From contig CBDCHL010000003.1 of NCBI GenBank assembly GCA_965217195.1, positions 1,178,001 through 1,242,000 of the forward strand: a stretch of 64,000 nucleotides of DNA. Reading direction: 5' to 3'. This DNA is from UBA6623 sp965217195 (GTDB lineage: Bacteria > Acidobacteriota > Terriglobia > Bryobacterales > UBA6623). This document shows, piece after piece, positions 24,530-32,487 of the stretch. The position numbers and the translations under genes are program-made. The notes below the pieces were generated by a model, which saw nothing but the letters and a program-made list of their open reading frames with translations, searched no databases and was not told where the DNA came from. Each line of letters begins with the position of its first letter. The stretch's first letter is position 1.

Positions 24530-25132
24530 ATGGAGTGGAACCAAACCGACCTGTCCGTGTTGGCGAAGGGCTCCTGTAGGAGTTGCGGTGGAACCGGAGT
24601 CCGCAAGGAAAGCGAAACCGGTATCGTCCCCTGCGGATGCAGCCTGCGGAATATCTTTCGCGCCTGCTACGAACGATTCCGGCATTGCGCCGCCCGCCGC
24701 GAGAGAATAAGCCACGTCCACTACGAACGGGCGCCCGGGGGCAAAAGCCACCGCGGAACCTGGTCCCGCAAGGAAGAAGAGTATGTTGCTGATTTTGAGC
24801 TTGTTGCACGGAGGACTCTCGATCAAGTGCACTACAGAATATTCCGTTATCACTTCCTATTGCGGGCTGATTGGAGGCTTTGTGCTCGCAAACTGGGAGT
24901 CAGCCGGGGCAACTTCTTCCACGCTGTCTACCGCATCGAACAGTGGCTCGGCCAGGCCTTTTTTGAGGTGAAACCTTATGCTCTTTACCCTCCTCGTGAC
25001 TACTTCGCCCTTCGGCTGACCGAGCCTGTGCGGCCGTGCGATCCGCCGCGGCAACGCGGGCCGATCACGTTCCGGTCGAGGGGCCGGGGTGAATCCGTTA
25101 CCGCGCGGGAAGTCGAGCCCGTCTCCGTATGA
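24530..25132 (+). CDS. Cys-rich protein with HTH-like segment, unknown function
   Basis: 200 residues. The N-terminus carries a DnaJ-type zinc-ribbon pattern: CRSCGGTGV followed by VPCGCSLRNIF and ACYERFRHC. The centre (WRLCARKLGVSRGNFFHAVYRIEQWLG, residues about 121-147) resembles a sigma-region-4 or helix-turn-helix unit. The C-terminus is Arg/Pro rich. This suggests a DNA- or RNA-binding regulator. The gene is divergent from the S24-like regulator, and the pair looks like a lysogeny-style switch. Start ATG 24530 is 12 bases after AGGAG, a long spacing. I do not recognise a named family. Confidence 0.6.
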   Translation: MEWNQTDLSVLAKGSCRSCGGTGVRKESETGIVPCGCSLRNIFRACYERFRHCAARRERISHVHYERAPGGKSHRGTWSRKEEEYVADFELVARRTLDQVHYRIFRYHFLLRADWRLCARKLGVSRGNFFHAVYRIEQWLGQAFFEVKPYALYPPRDYFALRLTEPVRPCDPPRQRGPITFRSRGRGESVTAREVEPVSV

Positions 25133-25300
25133 GCGCGTCGGACAACGAACAGGGATACCGTCGGGACGACTCAGGCCGTCGCCCGCGAACGTGGGCTCAT
25201 ATCCGGTGCCGATTGGGCTCGCGGCGAACGTCTTCCTGATCGATGTCACCGTTTCCGACCGATTCGATCGCGGGCGGTCCCCCGTCGGAGCCGCCGGAAA

Positions 25301-26458
25301 CTACTTTGCCTGGCTACTCCTCGACGCTTTCGCCGCCAGTTTCCGGACGCGCTCAATCTCCTTGGTCAGCCGACTGAACGCCTTGCGGTGGTGCGCGGCT
25401 TGCTTCCGGTCTCCCTGATCGCTGTAAAGATCGGCCAGCCGGTGGTGCACCAAGGTCCGGGTTTGAATGTCGATGTCCCTCTCCTCGAGCGTGGACAGAA
25501 CGGCGGTGGCGCCATCGAATTCTCCCTGTTGGGCCAGCCCGTTGCTTAACTCGAATGACTGTGCGATCAGGGAAGGATCCAAGTCGAGGGCGCGGTCGAA
25601 AAATGACAGCGCTTCTTTGAGGCGACCCTGGCGTAAGACCGCCTCAGCACAGCGAAAATGTGTCTCGGCGTGCTCGGGACGAAGGTCGATCGCGGCGCGC
25701 AAGGCTTGCTCGGCGGCTTGTGGGTTGTTCAACTCCGCATGTAGAGCGCCGAGGTCGGCCTGAACCTCAGCCAAGCTCGACTCGGCTTTGAGCGCCGCCT
25801 CGTACTGCTCGATAGCTTGTGCGTACAGACCCGCCGCGGCTGCCCGGCGTCCCTCGGCGTGATGGAATTGGGCCGACTCCGGAGCGGCGGCAGCCAGCAG
25901 GTCGCGGGTCTCTTGGGCCGCCTCGGCGTAGGCCTGCGTCAAGTAGTACAGCACCTCTGGATCCTCGGCCTTCGACTGACGCGCGGATTCCAAGCGAAAA
26001 GAGGCCTCCGCGAACCTTCCCAACTCAAAATAGGTCCTCCCGAGCCATAGGTTGACGTTGGCGTCGCTCGGAGCGGCCTCGTAAGCCGTCTCCAGATGCC
26101 TCAATGCTTTCCTGACTCTGCCGGACTTCAGCGCTTCGAAGCCCAGAATGGCTTGGGCCGCCGTCAATTGCGGTTTCAACTCGACGGCCCTTTGTAACGC
26201 CGCGAGCGCCTGCACCCGATCGCCTCGTCGCCGAAGAGCGAGGCCCAGGTTCATATGCCCTTCGGCGAGGTCGGGATCCAACGTAACGACGGTTTCAAAC
26301 GCCTTGATCTCGTCCTCGAGCCGATTCTGACGACGGGCTTGGAGGCCGGCCTGGATCTGCTGAACGATTCGGGGCTGAAGGTCGGAAGACTGCGGCGGTG
26401 CAGCCGAAAGGGGTGCTCCAAGGATTAGCGAAGCGACCGTGATTGCTACTGTTTTCAT
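25301..26458 (-). CDS. Secreted tetratricopeptide-repeat protein
   Basis: 385 residues from ATG 26458. A Sec signal (MKTVAITVASLILGAPLSAA) directs it to the envelope. The rest is at least eight TPR units, for example EGHMNLGLALRRRGDRVQAL, AETHFRCAEAVLRQGRLKEA and HHRLADLYSDQGDRKQAA, ending in a Lys/Ser-rich tail. TPR proteins are scaffolds, so no enzyme role is implied. A longer frame to 26629 lacks sense before the signal peptide. It stands alone on the minus strand, divergent from the zf-TFIIB gene. Confidence 0.85.
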   Translation of the reverse strand: MKTVAITVASLILGAPLSAAPPQSSDLQPRIVQQIQAGLQARRQNRLEDEIKAFETVVTLDPDLAEGHMNLGLALRRRGDRVQALAALQRAVELKPQLTAAQAILGFEALKSGRVRKALRHLETAYEAAPSDANVNLWLGRTYFELGRFAEASFRLESARQSKAEDPEVLYYLTQAYAEAAQETRDLLAAAAPESAQFHHAEGRRAAAAGLYAQAIEQYEAALKAESSLAEVQADLGALHAELNNPQAAEQALRAAIDLRPEHAETHFRCAEAVLRQGRLKEALSFFDRALDLDPSLIAQSFELSNGLAQQGEFDGATAVLSTLEERDIDIQTRTLVHHRLADLYSDQGDRKQAAHHRKAFSRLTKEIERVRKLAAKASRSSQAK

Positions 26459-26651
26459 TCGTGCGAGGGGATAGCAATGCCGCACAAACCCCAATGTAAC
26501 ATGTCCCGGGCGGGCCGGCGGTCGCTCCGCGAGGCTCCGCCCCATGACACGTGAAGACTTCGTAACGCCCAGACTCCCAAGGCGGAAAACAATAAGCCGG
26601 TTTGCTGTCGCCGGCCTCGGAGGGTACACTCGTAACTCGGCCTCTCGTGCA

Positions 26652-27077
26652 ATGTGCCCGGTTTGCGGTCAACCTCTGGTCGCGTTCGAGCTCGATGGAA
26701 TCGAGATCGATCGCTGCGTGGAATGCGGCGGCGTCTGGCTGGATGCCGGAGAACTGGAGTGGATCGCGGAACGAGCCGGCGTTCGCCCGGGCGGCCTCAC
26801 TCGCGCCCTCCAGGAAGCCAAGGGCCGGCGGCACGGAAAGCGCCACTGTCCGCGCTGTCGACGCCGACTCCGCGTCATTCACGTCCAGGGCGACAAACGG
26901 GAGATTGAGCTGGACCGCTGCCCGGTAGGTGACGGCCTGTGGCTCGACCCCGGCGAGATTCAGGCGCTCATCGCGGGGTTCGGCCCAGACGGCCAAGGCG
27001 ACGAGCAGACCGCCGTGGCGGCGTTCTTTGCCGACTTTTACGGCAAGAAGCCGAACTCGTCGCTCCCTCGTGGATAG
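26652..27077 (+). CDS. zf-TFIIB double zinc-ribbon protein
   Basis: 141 residues with two copies of the TFIIB-like zinc finger. The first is MCPVCGQPL with DRCVECGGVWLDAGELE. The second is HCPRCRRRL with LDRCPVGDGLWLDPGEI, in which one Cys of the last pair is changed (C-P-V-G). The C-terminus FFADFYGKK is also seen in relatives. The biochemical role of the family is unknown; members often sit near membrane-quality-control genes, as here with lemA 74 bases downstream. ATG 26652 is chosen because the first Cys pair starts there. Confidence 0.8.
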   Translation: MCPVCGQPLVAFELDGIEIDRCVECGGVWLDAGELEWIAERAGVRPGGLTRALQEAKGRRHGKRHCPRCRRRLRVIHVQGDKREIELDRCPVGDGLWLDPGEIQALIAGFGPDGQGDEQTAVAAFFADFYGKKPNSSLPRG

Positions 27078-27151
27078 ACGCTCTCGGCGGAAAGCGGCCC
27101 CTCAGGTGGGACGGCACGCTGAATAGGGACCGATTTGTCAGGAGGATCCAA

Positions 27152-27724
27152 ATGCAGACCGCATTCATCTTGGGGCTGGTCTTTCTAGCCGTCGTCGTCT
27201 TAATCATCGCTTGGCTCGTGGGCATGTATAACACCCTCGTCACGATGAAGAAACGCGTCGAGAATGCTTGGGCGCAGATCGATGTCCAACTCAAGCGCCG
27301 TCACGACTTGATCCCCAATCTCGTCGAAACCGTCAAGGGCTACGCCGGCCACGAAAAAGACACTCTCGAGAACGTTACCCGAGCCCGCGCCCAAGCCGTT
27401 TCGGCTGACGGCGTCGGGCCACAGGCCGAAGCCGAGCAGGCTCTGACCGGGGCTCTGGGGCGTCTAATGCTCGTTGTCGAACAGTACCCCGATCTCAAAG
27501 CAAACCAGAACTTCCTTGCGCTCCAGGAAGAGCTGACTTCGACCGAAAACAAAATCGGATTCTCCCGTCAGCACTACAACGATTCGGTGATGCAGTACAA
27601 CACCAAAACGCAGGTGGTGCCGACCAACGTCATCGTCTCCATGTTCAACTTCGGCGAGATGGATTTTTTCGAGATTCAGGACGAAGCCGTCCGAGAAGCC
27701 CCGAAAGTGTCCTTCTCCTATTGA
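27152..27724 (+). CDS. lemA: LemA family membrane protein
   Basis: 190 residues, the usual LemA length. The N-terminal membrane helix is AFILGLVFLAVVVLIIAWLV, then the diagnostic YNTLVTMKKRVENAWAQIDV and LKRRHDLIPNLVETVKGYA, and the terminal MFNFGEMDFFEIQDEA. LemA helices face the periplasm; it is commonly encoded with an M48 protease and thought to work in membrane protein quality control. AGGAGG lies 6 bases before ATG 27152. An IS630 element separates it from the M48 gene at 28847, probably breaking the original operon. Confidence 0.95.
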   Translation: MQTAFILGLVFLAVVVLIIAWLVGMYNTLVTMKKRVENAWAQIDVQLKRRHDLIPNLVETVKGYAGHEKDTLENVTRARAQAVSADGVGPQAEAEQALTGALGRLMLVVEQYPDLKANQNFLALQEELTSTENKIGFSRQHYNDSVMQYNTKTQVVPTNVIVSMFNFGEMDFFEIQDEAVREAPKVSFSY

Positions 27725-27775
27725 ATCTCGCAAAATAAAGTGACACCTTTTTGGGGTACGTACGTCTTTGTATGT

Positions 27776-28303
27776 ATGGGAAATACAAAAGGCGTACGGC
27801 GGGATTTCGAGGCCCTGGAGAAGCGCCGTTTCAAAGCGATCCGGTTGGTCGAGCAAGGCTGTAGTCAGTCCGAGACAGCGAGGCGATTGAAGGTCGCGCG
27901 GCAAAGCGTCAGCGAGTGGCTGCGACGATACCGGCGTGACGGCGAAGCCGGGTTGCGCCAGGCCGGCCGCGCCGGCCGTAAGCCGCTGTTGGACGCCGCG
28001 CAGCTCGAACGCCTCGAGGCGTTGCTGCTGGAAGGCCCCGAGGCGCACGGCTTCCCGACGCCGCTGTGGAGCTGTCCGCGGGTCGCTCGTCTGATCGGAG
28101 ACGAGTTCGGCGTGCGCTATCACGAGGGCCATGTCTGGAAGATCCTGCGGGCGCTCGGTTGGAGCCCGCAACGGCCCGTCGGCAAAGCGCGGGAGCGCAA
28201 CGAAGAGGCCATCCGCGGCTGGCAGCGCAAGACTTGGCCGGCCATTAAAAAAAAGCCCGCAAAGAAGAACGTACGATCGTCTTCATCGACGAAAGCGGAT
28301 TGA
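27776..28303 (+). CDS. IS630 transposase, first frame (HTH DNA-binding part)
   Basis: 175 residues. N-terminal helix-turn-helix LVEQGCSQSETARRLKVARQ SVSEWLRRYRRDGEAG binds the element ends. A second winged-helix region runs to GVRYHEGHVWKILRALGWSP, followed by the Arg-rich EEAIRGWQRKTWPAIKKK. The frame then meets eight A residues (28247-28254) and ends after 16 more codons. Moving to the -1 frame at this run restores KARKEERTIVFIDESG, which holds the first catalytic Asp. The full transposase is therefore made by frameshifting with the next frame. An earlier ATG at 27740 is possible. Confidence 0.88.
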   Translation: MGNTKGVRRDFEALEKRRFKAIRLVEQGCSQSETARRLKVARQSVSEWLRRYRRDGEAGLRQAGRAGRKPLLDAAQLERLEALLLEGPEAHGFPTPLWSCPRVARLIGDEFGVRYHEGHVWKILRALGWSPQRPVGKARERNEEAIRGWQRKTWPAIKKKPAKKNVRSSSSTKAD

Positions 28304-28791
28304 GTCAGAAGCCGCATCGTTGCCGCACCTGGGCGCCGCGCGGCGAGACACCGGTGTTGGAGTTCAACTTCAACTGGGACAAGCTGTCGGTGTCGGCCGG
28401 GCTGACGTTGCGCAACTTTTACTTCCGGCTCTATCCCGGCGCGATCGGCGAGCTGGAGGTCATCGACTTCCTGAAGGCTTTGGTGCGCCACATCGACGGC
28501 CCACTGCTGATCGTCTGGGACCGGCTGCCGGCGCACCGCAGCCGCCTGGTGCGGGAGTTCATCCAGCTCTCCGAGGATCACATCGCAACGGAGTACTTGC
28601 CGCCCTATGCGCCGGAGTTGAACCCGGTGGAATACATTTGGGCGTACTGGAAGCAGCACGAGTTGCCCAACGTCTGCCCGAAGGACTACTGGGAACTCGA
28701 CGAGCGCGCCCGCAAAGCGCTGCGGCGAATGCGCCGCAAACCGCGCTTGATTACCGCTTTCTGGAAACAGTCTTCTCTTTGTCTCGATTGA
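28300..28791 (+). CDS. IS630 transposase, second frame (DDE catalytic part)
   Basis: The -1 frame continues the transposase from about 28252. The catalytic triad is visible: first Asp in VFIDESGLSQ (just upstream of 28300, after the slip), second Asp in LLIVWDRLPAHRS, and Glu in YLPPYAPELNPVEYIWAYWK. The second and third form the D...E spacing of IS630/Tc1-mariner enzymes. A stand-alone start (TTG 28300) would omit the first Asp and give an inactive protein. The reading frame is otherwise intact, so the element may still be active. Confidence 0.85.
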   Translation: MSQKPHRCRTWAPRGETPVLEFNFNWDKLSVSAGLTLRNFYFRLYPGAIGELEVIDFLKALVRHIDGPLLIVWDRLPAHRSRLVREFIQLSEDHIATEYLPPYAPELNPVEYIWAYWKQHELPNVCPKDYWELDERARKALRRMRRKPRLITAFWKQSSLCLD

Positions 28792-28846
28792 CAGTATATT
28801 ATGCGGGACTCAGTAGGCCGCTGCTCGCGGGCGTTGCCGGCCGTTT

Positions 28847-30334
28847 ATGTGGGAAGCCATCGCCGCCAATCGCCGCCGCTCTATCTTGCTCATTGGTTCG
28901 ATGGGCCTCGTGCTCGTCACCTTCGGTGCTTGTATCGGTATGTACTATGTCGCGCCTTTTTTCCAAATGGGCGCCTCGGACCGCCGAATCGAAGCCGTTG
29001 TCACGGGAGGTCTTTCCGGTGCCGGGTTTGCCGGCATTGTCTGGCTGATCTTGTGGCTGACCGCTGTCTCTAAGGGCGACAAATTCCTTCTGCGGTCGGC
29101 CAACGCCCAGAGAATCCACAAACACGATGACCCGAGGTTGTGGAACGTCGTGGAGGAAATGACAATCGCCTCCGGGCTGAGCTCTCCGCCCGGCGTGTAT
29201 CTGATTGAAGATCACGTCCCCAATGCCTTCGCCGTCGGTCGCACCCCGGAAAAGGCCGCTGTCGCGGTAACTTCCGGCTTGTTGCGGCTGTTCAACCGCG
29301 ATGAGCTACAGGGGGTCGTCGCCCACGAAATCGCGCACGTCAAGAACCTCGATATCCGCTTCATGACTCTTGCCGCCGTTCTGGCCGGCAGTGTCGAAGC
29401 GATCAGCCGCGGCTTCTTCTACGGTGCCGCGTGGTCAGGGGGCCGTCGCGGCGGCCGCTCAAAAGGCGGCCACCCCTACTTGCTGCTGCTGGTTTTCGTC
29501 GTCGCGATCTTCGCGCCGATCGCCGTGCGGCTTCTTTATCTCGCCTGCTCGCGTCAAAGAGAGTATTTGGCGGATGCTTCCGCCGCCCGGTTCACTCGAT
29601 TCCCCGAGGGGCTCGCCTCCGGTCTTGAAAAGATCGCGGTCCACAGTGCCGGCACCAGCTCAAAACTGATCAGCGGCGCGCTCGTCCCTCTCTGCATCGT
29701 CAATCCCCTTGAAAAGGTAGCGGCTTCGGGTTGGCTTTCAACCCACCCGCCGACCGAAAACCGAGTCAAGATCCTGCGGTCAATGGGCGGAGGAGCGAGC
29801 TACGTTGACTACGAGGCCGCGCTGCGCAAGATCGAAGGCCGCAAGACGCGCTTGGCTGCGCTGGCGGCCGCTGCGAAAGCCGACGAAAATGTAGCTATTC
29901 GTGATGCCTTTGTCGAGCCGGAGGCAACCGATTCGTCCGTCGGACGCGCCCGCCATGTAGCCGACCTCCTCGATCGCCTCGCGGCCTTTACGCTGTTGCC
30001 CTGCGCCTGCGGCATGCGCATCAAGATCCCGCCTGAGTTCGGCCACGCGAGCGTGATGTGCCCTCGTTGCGACCGTAACAACCTGGTGCCTGTCGCCGAG
30101 CCGGTCACCCCCAAGACCAACGGCGGGTCCAGTGATACTTCGAAGAACGAACCTGAGATCCCACAAGTCACCGAATCAGGCGAGATCTTCGAGTACACTC
30201 GCCGCAACGACGGTTGGGATGCGTTCCGCTGCCGCTGCGGCCAAACCATCCAACTGGGCCCCAGCTTTCCCCTCGATTACACTGTCTGTGTTCGCTGCGG
30301 CGAACGTATCGAACTACGTGGTGAAGTCACTTAA
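28847..30334 (+). CDS. M48-family membrane zinc metalloprotease with C-terminal zinc ribbons
   Basis: HtpX/Ste24-like protease, 495 residues. Two N-terminal membrane helices (about 11-38 and 52-73), zinc site H160-E-I-A-H164 in VVAHEIAHVKNLD, a membrane segment PYLLLLVFVVAIFAPIAV, and the third ligand in QREYLADASA. The C-terminal 130 residues are unusual: two zinc ribbons, LPCACGMRI with VMCPRCDRN, and FRCRCGQTI with VCVRCGERI. It probably degrades misfolded membrane proteins. The IS630 element now lies between it and lemA. MWEAIAANRRRS is a normal start for this subfamily, so the gene looks intact, but any read-through from the lemA promoter must cross the element. Confidence 0.92.
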   Translation: MWEAIAANRRRSILLIGSMGLVLVTFGACIGMYYVAPFFQMGASDRRIEAVVTGGLSGAGFAGIVWLILWLTAVSKGDKFLLRSANAQRIHKHDDPRLWNVVEEMTIASGLSSPPGVYLIEDHVPNAFAVGRTPEKAAVAVTSGLLRLFNRDELQGVVAHEIAHVKNLDIRFMTLAAVLAGSVEAISRGFFYGAAWSGGRRGGRSKGGHPYLLLLVFVVAIFAPIAVRLLYLACSRQREYLADASAARFTRFPEGLASGLEKIAVHSAGTSSKLISGALVPLCIVNPLEKVAASGWLSTHPPTENRVKILRSMGGGASYVDYEAALRKIEGRKTRLAALAAAAKADENVAIRDAFVEPEATDSSVGRARHVADLLDRLAAFTLLPCACGMRIKIPPEFGHASVMCPRCDRNNLVPVAEPVTPKTNGGSSDTSKNEPEIPQVTESGEIFEYTRRNDGWDAFRCRCGQTIQLGPSFPLDYTVCVRCGERIELRGEVT

Positions 30335-30514
30335 CTGCTCGGTCGCATCGTCGCCTACCCGAAAAAACGCAAGGGCACACAGGATTCCTCGCATCCAGCA
30401 GGGACCCCCAACCTGCGACAGCGGCCCCCGTAGGGCGGGTCTCCAGGCCTGCCCTATTCTCGACCCCTCGTTGAGGCGGCTGACAACGTTCATGCGGCTA
30501 AGTTAATACCGGCC

Positions 30515-30602
30515 CTGGGCGCAAGCCCAGGGACCGCCACGCCAACCCGCTGCTTCCCTCCGGGGCGAACGACCGTCAAAACGCTCGTGCGGGGGCCTGG
30601 GA
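30515..30602 (+). repeat. Degenerate REP-like repeat, copy 4
   Basis: Contains CCAACCCGCTGCTTCCCTCC, GGGGCGAACGACCG and GTGCGGGGGCCTGGG in the same order as 55240-55307, but the hairpin is imperfect. The 446-base gap 30335-30780 also has GGTCTCCAGGCCTGCC, a relative of a stretch near 4987 on the other strand. No gene is seen in the gap. Confidence 0.5.
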
Positions 30603-30780
30603 GAAGCTCGTCTAGAATCCAGATCTTGCAAAGTATCCGGCACCAATCAGGGCCGCCTGCCCCATTGCCGCCTCCGCCCAATTGACGCCGCTGACGGTAC
30701 GCTGGCGTGGATCACGAACGACGACCGCACCGACCAATCACCCGCCCATCCCCTTTGGGGCGCCCTGCCAGAATGGAGAG

Positions 30781-31521
30781 ATGGCCGAACCTCCGCGGCT
30801 TTGCTTGTGGTCGGGACCAAGGAACGTGTCGACTGCTGTGATGTACTCGTTCCGGCAGCGTAGTGATACTCGGGTTGTCGACGAGCCGCTCTATGGACAC
30901 TATTTGAAGGTTTCTCCTGCTCAGCACCCTGCCAAGGCCGATTTGCTTGCGAATCTGGACTGCGATGGCGAGCGCGTCGTCCGGGACTTGATCCTTGGGC
31001 CTTGCGACCGCCCGGTCCTGTTCATGAAACACATGGCGCATCACCTGGAGAGCCTCGATTGGGGCTTCTTGTCTCGCACATGCAATATTCTGTTCATTCG
31101 CGACCCGAGGCAAATGTTGCCGTCGCTGGTGAATCAAGTGCGCCAACCGATGCTGCGAGACACGAGCCTGGCCATGCAAACCCGCTTGCTCGAGCACCTG
31201 CGCGGGCTGGGTCAGAATCCCCCCGTCATCGATTCAAAGGAATTGCTGCTCGACCCCGAGGGAGTGCTGCGGCAGTTATGCGAGCGGGTCGGAATCGAAT
31301 TCGAAGAGGAGATGCTTCACTGGCCCGCTGGACCCAAGCCCGAAGACGGAGCTTGGGCGCCGCATTGGTATCACAACGCTCACCGCTCGACCGGATTCAT
31401 GCCCTACCGCGAAAAGACCAAACCCTTGCCGGCCGAGCTGGAAGCACTGCTCGAAGAGTGCCGTCCGCACTACGAGCTGCTCTACGCCGAGGCGATCAAG
31501 GTGTGTCCGGCGTCGCCGTAA
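30781..31521 (+). CDS. Sulfotransferase-like protein
   Basis: 246 residues. MAEPPRLCLWSGPRNVSTAV contains the 5'-phosphosulfate-binding loop seen in sulfotransferase-like proteins (SGPRNVSTAVMYSF). ILFIRDPRQMLPSLVNQV is the 3'-phosphate-binding segment, and the Trp/Lys-rich C-terminal part agrees. Proteins with this loop in bacteria are often called sulfotransferase-like without a proven acceptor. ATG 30781 is chosen because the PAPS loop must be near the N-terminus; a longer frame to 30682 is not supported. Its 3' end overlaps the convergent methyltransferase by 26 bases. Confidence 0.8.
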   Translation: MAEPPRLCLWSGPRNVSTAVMYSFRQRSDTRVVDEPLYGHYLKVSPAQHPAKADLLANLDCDGERVVRDLILGPCDRPVLFMKHMAHHLESLDWGFLSRTCNILFIRDPRQMLPSLVNQVRQPMLRDTSLAMQTRLLEHLRGLGQNPPVIDSKELLLDPEGVLRQLCERVGIEFEEEMLHWPAGPKPEDGAWAPHWYHNAHRSTGFMPYREKTKPLPAELEALLEECRPHYELLYAEAIKVCPASP

Positions 31522-32104
31522 TCGTCTTGACGACATCGAGATAGAGGTTTTCGACGCGGCGAATCCGGAAGCCCGCCTTGCGAACGTTGGTGACTGTATC
31601 GCGGTTGACCTCGGGGCCGAAACGCCGGCTGACGGGAGTCATCGCGTGGAGCAAGACATTGAAGGGAAACCAACGGCTGCCCGTGTGCTCGAACATCCTC
31701 AACTCACCGTCGGGCTTCAGAACCCGCCGTAAGCGAGCCAAGCCCTCGATCGGCTTCGGGACCGAACAGAACGTACACGATGTGTAAATCTGATCAAAGG
31801 TTTCAATGGGAAACGGCATCTGGTGGACGTCCATCTCGCGCAGATCGATCGTTCCGTTGTACTCCTCGGCGCGCGGGCCGGCCCTCTCGATCATCTTGGG
31901 GCTGATGTCGATTGCCGTGACGTCCTGCCCTGGCGGGAAGAACTGAAAATCGAGGCCCGTACCCGCGGCGAGAAAGAGTACCTTCCCCCGCATAGGAGCG
32001 AAGAACCGGATCTTGTACGGCGCCCAGCGCTTCTCCGCGCCGCGGGCGAGAAGGTCGTAACCCTTGGACGCGGCGTCCCATTTCGCGCGCGTCACGAGGT
32101 CCAT
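31496..32104 (-). CDS. Class I SAM-dependent methyltransferase
   Basis: 202 residues. SAM-binding loop VLFLAAGTGLDFQFFP, acidic strand end VTAIDISPKMIERA, then FDQIYTSCTFCSVPKPIEGL and LRRVLKPDGELRMFEHTGS, typical of the UbiE/phospholipid N-methyltransferase-like group. It overlaps the start of the membrane protein gene upstream by 13 bases, so the two are translationally coupled. Substrate is unknown, perhaps a lipid or quinone given the membrane-protein neighbour. Confidence 0.87.
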   Translation of the reverse strand: MDLVTRAKWDAASKGYDLLARGAEKRWAPYKIRFFAPMRGKVLFLAAGTGLDFQFFPPGQDVTAIDISPKMIERAGPRAEEYNGTIDLREMDVHQMPFPIETFDQIYTSCTFCSVPKPIEGLARLRRVLKPDGELRMFEHTGSRWFPFNVLLHAMTPVSRRFGPEVNRDTVTNVRKAGFRIRRVENLYLDVVKTITATPDTP

Positions 32105-32472
32105 CGTCTTACCTCGCCCGTAAGGCAGGCGTTCATCAGGTGGGTGAATACGAAGACACCAAAGCCCAGCACGGCGCCGACCCGGGCCGCCTCCGTGATG
32201 GAGATGCCGCCGGTAGCCTGCATGGCGACGATCATGCCCGCCGCCATGCCCGTCAGCATCACCGGGATCATGATTTCAAACGCGCCGAACAGGATGCCGA
32301 GCAGAGTGTTCGTGACGAATCCGAGGACCATCCCCAGCAGCATGCCGAGGACCATGGCGAGAAATGCGTTCCAACCCTCGTCCACGGCGGAGGCACAGAG
32401 AACCGCCGTCAATACGCCGGTCCCCGTTGTGGTGATGAGATCGCCGAAAAGATAGTAAGGTCGCTTTTCCAC
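32092..32472 (-). CDS. Small integral membrane protein, unknown function
   Basis: 126 residues with four hydrophobic segments: about 12-30 (ITTTGTGVLTAVLCASAV), 36-58 (FLAMVLGMLLGMVLGFV), 64-86 (FGAFEIMIPVMLTGMAAGMI) and 98-116. Gly/Met-rich helices suggest tight packing. No catalytic motif is visible. It overlaps the downstream methyltransferase gene by 13 bases, and the DUF3500 gene ends 15 bases upstream, so the three may form one unit. I cannot name the family. Confidence 0.75.
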   Translation of the reverse strand: MEKRPYYLFGDLITTTGTGVLTAVLCASAVDEGWNAFLAMVLGMLLGMVLGFVTNTLLGILFGAFEIMIPVMLTGMAAGMIVAMQATGGISITEAARVGAVLGFGVFVFTHLMNACLTGEVRRWTS

Positions 32473-32487
32473 GAGCCCGGGTCGCGA

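Larger units (their letters stand above)
27735..28801 (+). mobile_element. IS630-family insertion sequence between lemA and the M48 protease gene
   Basis: A 1.07 kb unit holding a two-frame IS630 transposase. The likely ends are TA dinucleotides: left about 27735 before AAGTGACACC, right about 28800 after ATTGACAGTA. Terminal repeats are weak (TGACA against TGTCA cores), so the ends are approximate. It sits 10 bases after the lemA stop and 45 bases before the M48 start. A deleted copy of the same element lies at 60828-61136. Confidence 0.75.
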
